Shown here piece after piece: positions 7,025 through 10,415 of a stretch of DNA of 10,415 nucleotides; positions within the stretch are counted from its first letter, which is position 1; each line of letters starts with the position of its first letter. Where the stretch lies: assembly GCA_013297575.1 (NCBI GenBank), contig JAAFHO010000139.1, forward strand, positions 1-10,415. Direction: 5' to 3'. Source of the DNA: Chitinophagales bacterium. Lineage in GTDB: Bacteria; Bacteroidota; Bacteroidia; Chitinophagales; Saprospiraceae. The position numbers were made by a program, and so were the translations under genes. The notes beneath the pieces are model-generated. The model had not been told where the DNA came from and did not search any database. It saw only the letters and a list, made by a program, of their open reading frames with translations.

Positions 7025-7028
7025 CCGA

Positions 7029-8114
7029 ATGGAATTTAGAAACGACAAAAAGATTGACACCACCATAAAGTATGTCTATTATCTCATTTCAGTCATACTT
7101 TGCTTATTCTTGATTTTACTGACCAATCGCATATTAAGCGATCTCGGTCAATCGGCAACTTATCCCAATCAAGCAAACCTAGGCAACAAAGCGGTCACCG
7201 ACTCACTTGCTGCCATCCAAAAAAGTATTGGATTTGAGATAGAGCGATACGAAAGCAAGGCTGCACAATTACAAAAAAATGTAGATTTGGCAGAAAAAAA
7301 CTACCAAGATGCCAAAGCCTCTTTTGATAATTGGCTGCTAACAAGGGCTGTACTCGACGATCCGTCAAAAGACAAGGCCGTAATTGATCGGACAGAAGCC
7401 TTGGACAATTATTTTAATATACGCCAGAATTGGAACAAAGAAGCCTTCAAAATACAAGATACCATCAGTATTTGGAATGCGAAAATGACGGCCATTAACG
7501 ATCAAATTTATATTGAAAACGAGCAAACTACCCGTCTATTCAATGCCGAAGTACAATCCTACGACCTCAAGGTTTTTCTGATTCGCTTGTTGTTTATTCT
7601 GCCAATTTTACTGCTGGGAATCTATTTTTATCTCAAGTTTAGAAACCATAAGTACTGGCCACTTTTCTTTGGTTTTACCTTGTTTTCGTTGTACGCCTTT
7701 TTTATTGGGCTTGTGCCCTATTTACCTTCTTATGGTGGATATGTACGCTCCACAGTAGGTATATTGATGTCGTTATTGGGTGGTTATTACGCTATAAATA
7801 AGATACGGACTTACTTGGAGCAAAGGAAAGTCGAGTTGCAAAAATCAACAGAAGAACGCGCTCAAAAAGTAGGCTCTGATATTGCTTTTAAGGCTTATGA
7901 GCAACATATTTGTCCTTCTTGCGGTAAGGATTTTATGTTCAAAAACTGGACATTGGCCAAACAAACACCCAACGATGCTGGTTTTATTGTGTCTAATTTT
8001 TGCCGTCAATGCGGTTTTGAACTCTACAAAAACTGCGCGCAATGTGGTGAAAAACACTTTGCTCATTTGCCCTATTGTTCGGGCTGCGGCGTAGCGAATG
8101 AGCGTAAAGCCTAA
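7029..8114 (+). CDS. Membrane protein with extracytoplasmic coiled coil, four TM helices and cytoplasmic double zinc ribbon
   Basis: I do not recognise a named family for this 361-residue protein. A basic N-terminus precedes TM1 (about 14-32). Residues 33-181 are a polar, Lys/Glu/Gln-rich helical region, strongest as a coiled coil at about 57-175. TM2 (182-202), TM3 (209-229) and TM4 (239-256) follow. A charged helix (257-290) leads to four CxxC pairs at C295/C298, C325/C328, C336/C339 and C350/C353, the layout of two treble-clef or rubredoxin-like zinc ribbons. With the positive-inside rule the coiled coil faces the periplasm and the ribbons the cytoplasm. This suggests signal or scaffold transfer across the inner membrane, but that is inference and no enzymatic motif is present. 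The ATG is set by the -7 box ending 4 nt upstream and a coherent TM1 start. The stop interlocks with that of the opposing CHU_C gene by 4 bp. Confidence 0.85.
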   Translation: MEFRNDKKIDTTIKYVYYLISVILCLFLILLTNRILSDLGQSATYPNQANLGNKAVTDSLAAIQKSIGFEIERYESKAAQLQKNVDLAEKNYQDAKASFDNWLLTRAVLDDPSKDKAVIDRTEALDNYFNIRQNWNKEAFKIQDTISIWNAKMTAINDQIYIENEQTTRLFNAEVQSYDLKVFLIRLLFILPILLLGIYFYLKFRNHKYWPLFFGFTLFSLYAFFIGLVPYLPSYGGYVRSTVGILMSLLGGYYAINKIRTYLEQRKVELQKSTEERAQKVGSDIAFKAYEQHICPSCGKDFMFKNWTLAKQTPNDAGFIVSNFCRQCGFELYKNCAQCGEKHFAHLPYCSGCGVANERKA

Positions 8115-10018
8115 CGAATCAACGTAATATCTCCTTTGATTACACTCGATACATTATCGGTAAACAGCACCTCTGCCATCCAGATATAAACGCCCTCTGG
8201 TGCCTGCTTATCGGCTGCCGTAGTACCGTCCCAACGCAGGTTATTACTACCCGGCAATATATTTTCGCGTAAGAAAACAAGACTTCCCCATCGGTCATAA
8301 ACAGCCAATTTTCGCACTAAAACAGCACTTTTACTCGTAAAAAGGGTAAAAAATGCATTTGTTCCATAGCTATCAGGCGCAAATACATTGGGTACATCCA
8401 AACGGGGCGATACATCCACCAAAATGGTATCGGAGGTGTAGCAGCCTAGTTCATCTACAATCAATATACTAACGCTCGTATCGCGCATAGGCATCATGGT
8501 AGGATTGGGGCAATTATCGCAACTCAACAGGGACGCTGGTTGCCAACTATAGATCAACGTAGATTTATTAGATACTGCTTGAAATGCAATGGTATCACAC
8601 GCCAATATTTTCCTATTCGAGCCAATATCAATAGTGAGCGGAGGCGGGTTTAACAAGGTAAAAGGCATTTTTACGGTACACCCCAAGGAGTCTTTCACTT
8701 GGGCGATATGAGTACCTGCTGCAATCCCCTCAAAATCAGATATATCGCCAAAAAGGCCAGCATCTAAAGCATACACCAGTCCTCCAGTTCCACCTTGCAA
8801 ATAGACAATGGATGCAGTACCGGTGCTATCGCCATAGCAAATTGGAGGCGTAACATCGGTGGTGGCGAACAAATCCACGCGATAGACCAAAAGACTATCA
8901 CTGGCCGTACAATTTTCTTTTGTGGTAACGGTCACAGCATACCATCCGGGCGTGGGTGCGGCTATTTGCGCTGTATTTTCACCCGTGGACCAGGCATAAT
9001 CCATAAATTTGCCTGCCACCAAGATGCCCGGTGCGCCATTGCACACAATGGTATCGGTACCCCCAATCGCATATTGCGACAAATCCTCCAAATATGCCCT
9101 TGTTGGTGTAGATAATGAACGGCAATAAGGCAAATCAAGATTGACCGTACTATTGGCCGACAATAATCGGTACAAATCACCTTGCTGTGGGGCGTTTATA
9201 GTCAAATTAACAGCATTGGCATTCGCAATATCATTCCAGGTGAGGCCACCATCTTGGCTGGTTTGCCATTGGTATGCAGGGGTATTGTAAGGTGAATTTT
9301 GAATATTTGCAGATATTTTCAGCGGCGTACCTGCACAAAACCACGAAGTGTCCCTGATGTCTAGCAAAGGCCCGCAGGCACGAAACGAAATATTATCAAT
9401 GGCCAAATCATTGCCATAGCCGCCAGGTGCATTGTTCCTAAAAGCCAGTTTTACAGATGTAGTGGTTGGGCTGGATGTAAAAGAAAAGCGATAAGTATGC
9501 CATACTCCATCGTGAGGTATATCGCCGGAAGCACACACGTCCACCCCATCGATAAGGAAAGCCACATTGGATCTGATGCTATTACCTGCTACAGATTGTT
9601 CTATTAGAGAAATAACATCAACCGACATTTCATAGAGGGTATTGGCACAAACATCCACTTTTTGCTCGTAAAATAAACTGGGTGTATATGCAGCATTGAC
9701 CACCATCATGTAGCCGTTTGGGTTGTTGCTATTGTCCTTTATATTGATCCAGTTGCTGATGGCCCAAGATCCCCAAGGTGTAGTATTGTTGGTAATGACA
9801 TAGCTACCATCGCCTGGAGGAACATTGACAACGTAATTGTACCCAGGTGCGATATTGGGATTTGTGGCAAGTACATTGGGTACTCCTGTCCCAAAATCGC
9901 CGTTGACAAAAATATTTTCACCCAAATTGCCCATGCAGGTGGAGGCACAGTTGTTTTGCGCCCATATTGGACAGGAAAAAACGATGTATAAAAGGATTGA
10001 AGAAAATGCTTTGTACAT
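8111..10018 (-). CDS. Secreted multi-domain surface protein with SprB-type repeat and CHU_C (T9SS type B) sorting domain
   Basis: This 635-residue protein has a clear signal peptide (MYKAFSSILLYIVFSCPIWA, cleavage before QNN). Residues about 30-215 form a jelly-roll module resembling carbohydrate-binding CBM4/9-like domains (ENIFVNGDFGTG... to DLAIDNISFRACGP). An Ig-like domain follows at 218-310 (YQWQTSQDGGLTW) and another beta-sandwich at 313-380 (YAWSTGENTAQI...GWYAVTV). A SprB-type repeat lies at about 385-458 (PPICYGDSTGTASI...DSLGCTVK), then a PKD-like segment at 460-540. The end is the gliding-motility-associated CHU_C domain (541-635: VPNVFAPDS, LAVYDRWGSLVF, WDGT, GVYIWMAEV). It is probably an adhesin or polymer-binding surface protein with no catalytic motif. 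ATG 10018 is preferred because it begins the signal peptide exactly. A TTG at 10030 would add four residues. The tail overlaps the zinc-ribbon gene by 4 bp. Confidence 0.9.
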   Translation of the reverse strand: MYKAFSSILLYIVFSCPIWAQNNCASTCMGNLGENIFVNGDFGTGVPNVLATNPNIAPGYNYVVNVPPGDGSYVITNNTTPWGSWAISNWINIKDNSNNPNGYMMVVNAAYTPSLFYEQKVDVCANTLYEMSVDVISLIEQSVAGNSIRSNVAFLIDGVDVCASGDIPHDGVWHTYRFSFTSSPTTTSVKLAFRNNAPGGYGNDLAIDNISFRACGPLLDIRDTSWFCAGTPLKISANIQNSPYNTPAYQWQTSQDGGLTWNDIANANAVNLTINAPQQGDLYRLLSANSTVNLDLPYCRSLSTPTRAYLEDLSQYAIGGTDTIVCNGAPGILVAGKFMDYAWSTGENTAQIAAPTPGWYAVTVTTKENCTASDSLLVYRVDLFATTDVTPPICYGDSTGTASIVYLQGGTGGLVYALDAGLFGDISDFEGIAAGTHIAQVKDSLGCTVKMPFTLLNPPPLTIDIGSNRKILACDTIAFQAVSNKSTLIYSWQPASLLSCDNCPNPTMMPMRDTSVSILIVDELGCYTSDTILVDVSPRLDVPNVFAPDSYGTNAFFTLFTSKSAVLVRKLAVYDRWGSLVFLRENILPGSNNLRWDGTTAADKQAPEGVYIWMAEVLFTDNVSSVIKGDITLIR

Positions 10019-10057
10019 GATTAAATACAATATGAAAAAATGTAATTATTGATGGGA

Positions 10058-10065
10058 CAAAAATA
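10058..10065 (-). promoter_or_regulatory. Candidate -7 promoter element of the CHU_C-protein gene
   Basis: The minus strand reads TATTTTTG, matching TAnnTTTG, and lies 39 nt upstream of the ATG at 10018, giving a leader of about 33 nt. No TTG at the -33 position is visible. Confidence 0.4.
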
Positions 10066-10189
10066 CTACAAAAAATGAAGTTTGGAAGATTAAATTATGT
10101 TACGCACAAATCGTTCTATATGATCAATTTCTTCCTAAGTAATGAAAGTGATCGTGTTGTAAGGTTTAATCTTTTACACCTATTTAATT

Positions 10190-10234
10190 AATAGCCGCCG
10201 TAATCTTTGAAGAGATTGTAGCGGCTATTTTTTT
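10190..10234 (+). terminator. Strong intrinsic (hairpin plus T-tract) terminator
   Basis: The arms AATAGCCGC (10190-10198) and GCGGCTATT (10221-10229) pair perfectly. The stem continues inward past one C/A mismatch and two G-U wobbles to AATCT/AGATT (10202-10206 and 10213-10217), giving 17 stacked positions around a 6-nt loop (10207-10212). Seven T residues (10228-10234) follow on the plus strand. The opposite flank has only a broken T run, so termination should favour plus-strand transcripts. The nearest annotated plus-strand gene ends at 8114, far upstream, so its client is unclear. Confidence 0.8.
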
Positions 10235-10415
10235 AATGCCATCACCTAAACCAGCCAGTATATACCTCAAATAAAAAAGCCAACAAATCCATTTTTAGCC
10301 TTTCCGATTTTCAAGAGCCTAAAAAAAAGCAAAATATACGAATTTACCACTAATTAAATTTTGCATTTTTTACAAAATTAAAACATTGATTATTAACATT
10401 TTATTAAAAAAACGA

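Larger units (their letters stand above)
6384..7028. other. AT-rich divergent intergenic region, 645 nt
   Basis: No supportable gene lies between the divergent GH-like gene (-) and the zinc-ribbon membrane protein gene (+). It holds candidate minus-strand -7 boxes at 6548-6555 and 6797-6804, a plus-strand -7 box at 7017-7024, and an AT-rich near-palindrome at 6907-6926 (TTGAA arms, 18 of 20 positions symmetric). A short direct repeat GTTAAATT occurs at 6519-6526 and 6533-6540. A patch at about 6590-6660 is less AT-rich than its surroundings but has no start codon with a credible frame. Confidence 0.7.
10019..10415. other. Right-hand intergenic region, 397 nt
   Basis: No protein gene is supported. 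The region contains the -7 box of the CHU_C gene (10058-10065) and a strong hairpin terminator (10190-10234). A 38-codon open frame on the plus strand (ATG 10075, TAA 10189-10191) ends exactly where the terminator stem begins. Beyond 10235 the DNA is AT-rich. A near-consensus plus-strand -7 box (AAATTTTGC, about 10357-10365) could belong to a gene beyond the window. Confidence 0.6.

Noticed and set aside
10019..10030. TTG at 10030 as the CHU_C-protein start
   Set aside because: ATG 10018 gives a standard signal peptide; the four extra residues add nothing.

Overview
The window looks like chromosomal DNA of a Bacteroidota bacterium, probably of the Saprospiria/Chitinophagia type. Three things point there. 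Two secreted proteins carry type IX secretion (T9SS) C-terminal sorting domains, one of type A and one of the CHU_C 'gliding motility-associated' type B. One of them also has a SprB-type repeat. Several genes are preceded by the Bacteroidota -7 promoter element TAnnTTTG and lack Shine-Dalgarno sequences. Class-level placement is inference.

Layout: (1) 1-646 (+) is the 3' end of a large secreted protein that stops without a sorting domain. (2) 704-3048 (+) is a compact regulatory/metabolic module: an AraC-family regulator, then a YceI-family protein and a classical SDR oxidoreductase separated by only 4 nt. A 21-bp direct repeat (20/21 identical) lies just before the regulator's start codon and again just before the yceI-like promoter. 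It is a good candidate for the regulator's own operator. (3) 3045-6383 (-) holds a YdjM/DUF457-type membrane hydrolase and, upstream of it, a 923-residue secreted protein that looks like a clan GH-A glycoside hydrolase fused to an Ig-like region and a type A T9SS sorting domain. (4) 6384-7028 is an AT-rich 645-nt divergent intergenic region. (5) 7029-8114 (+) is a four-helix membrane protein with a periplasmic coiled coil and a cytoplasmic double zinc ribbon. (6) 8111-10018 (-) is a secreted multi-domain surface protein with a CHU_C sorting domain. (7) 10019-10415 is intergenic, with one strong intrinsic hairpin terminator that has no obvious gene to serve.

Two convergent gene pairs (SDR/hydrolase and zinc-ribbon protein/CHU_C protein) end in the same way: the stop codons interlock in a 4-bp YTAA overlap. 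Three genes (the AraC regulator, the hydrolase and the zinc-ribbon protein) have a -7 box only 4-7 nt before the ATG, suggesting leaderless or nearly leaderless mRNAs. I see no rRNA, tRNA, CRISPR array, transposase or phage gene. The most testable new observation is the paired operator around the AraC gene. The least characterised proteins are the zinc-ribbon membrane protein and the GH-like secreted protein.
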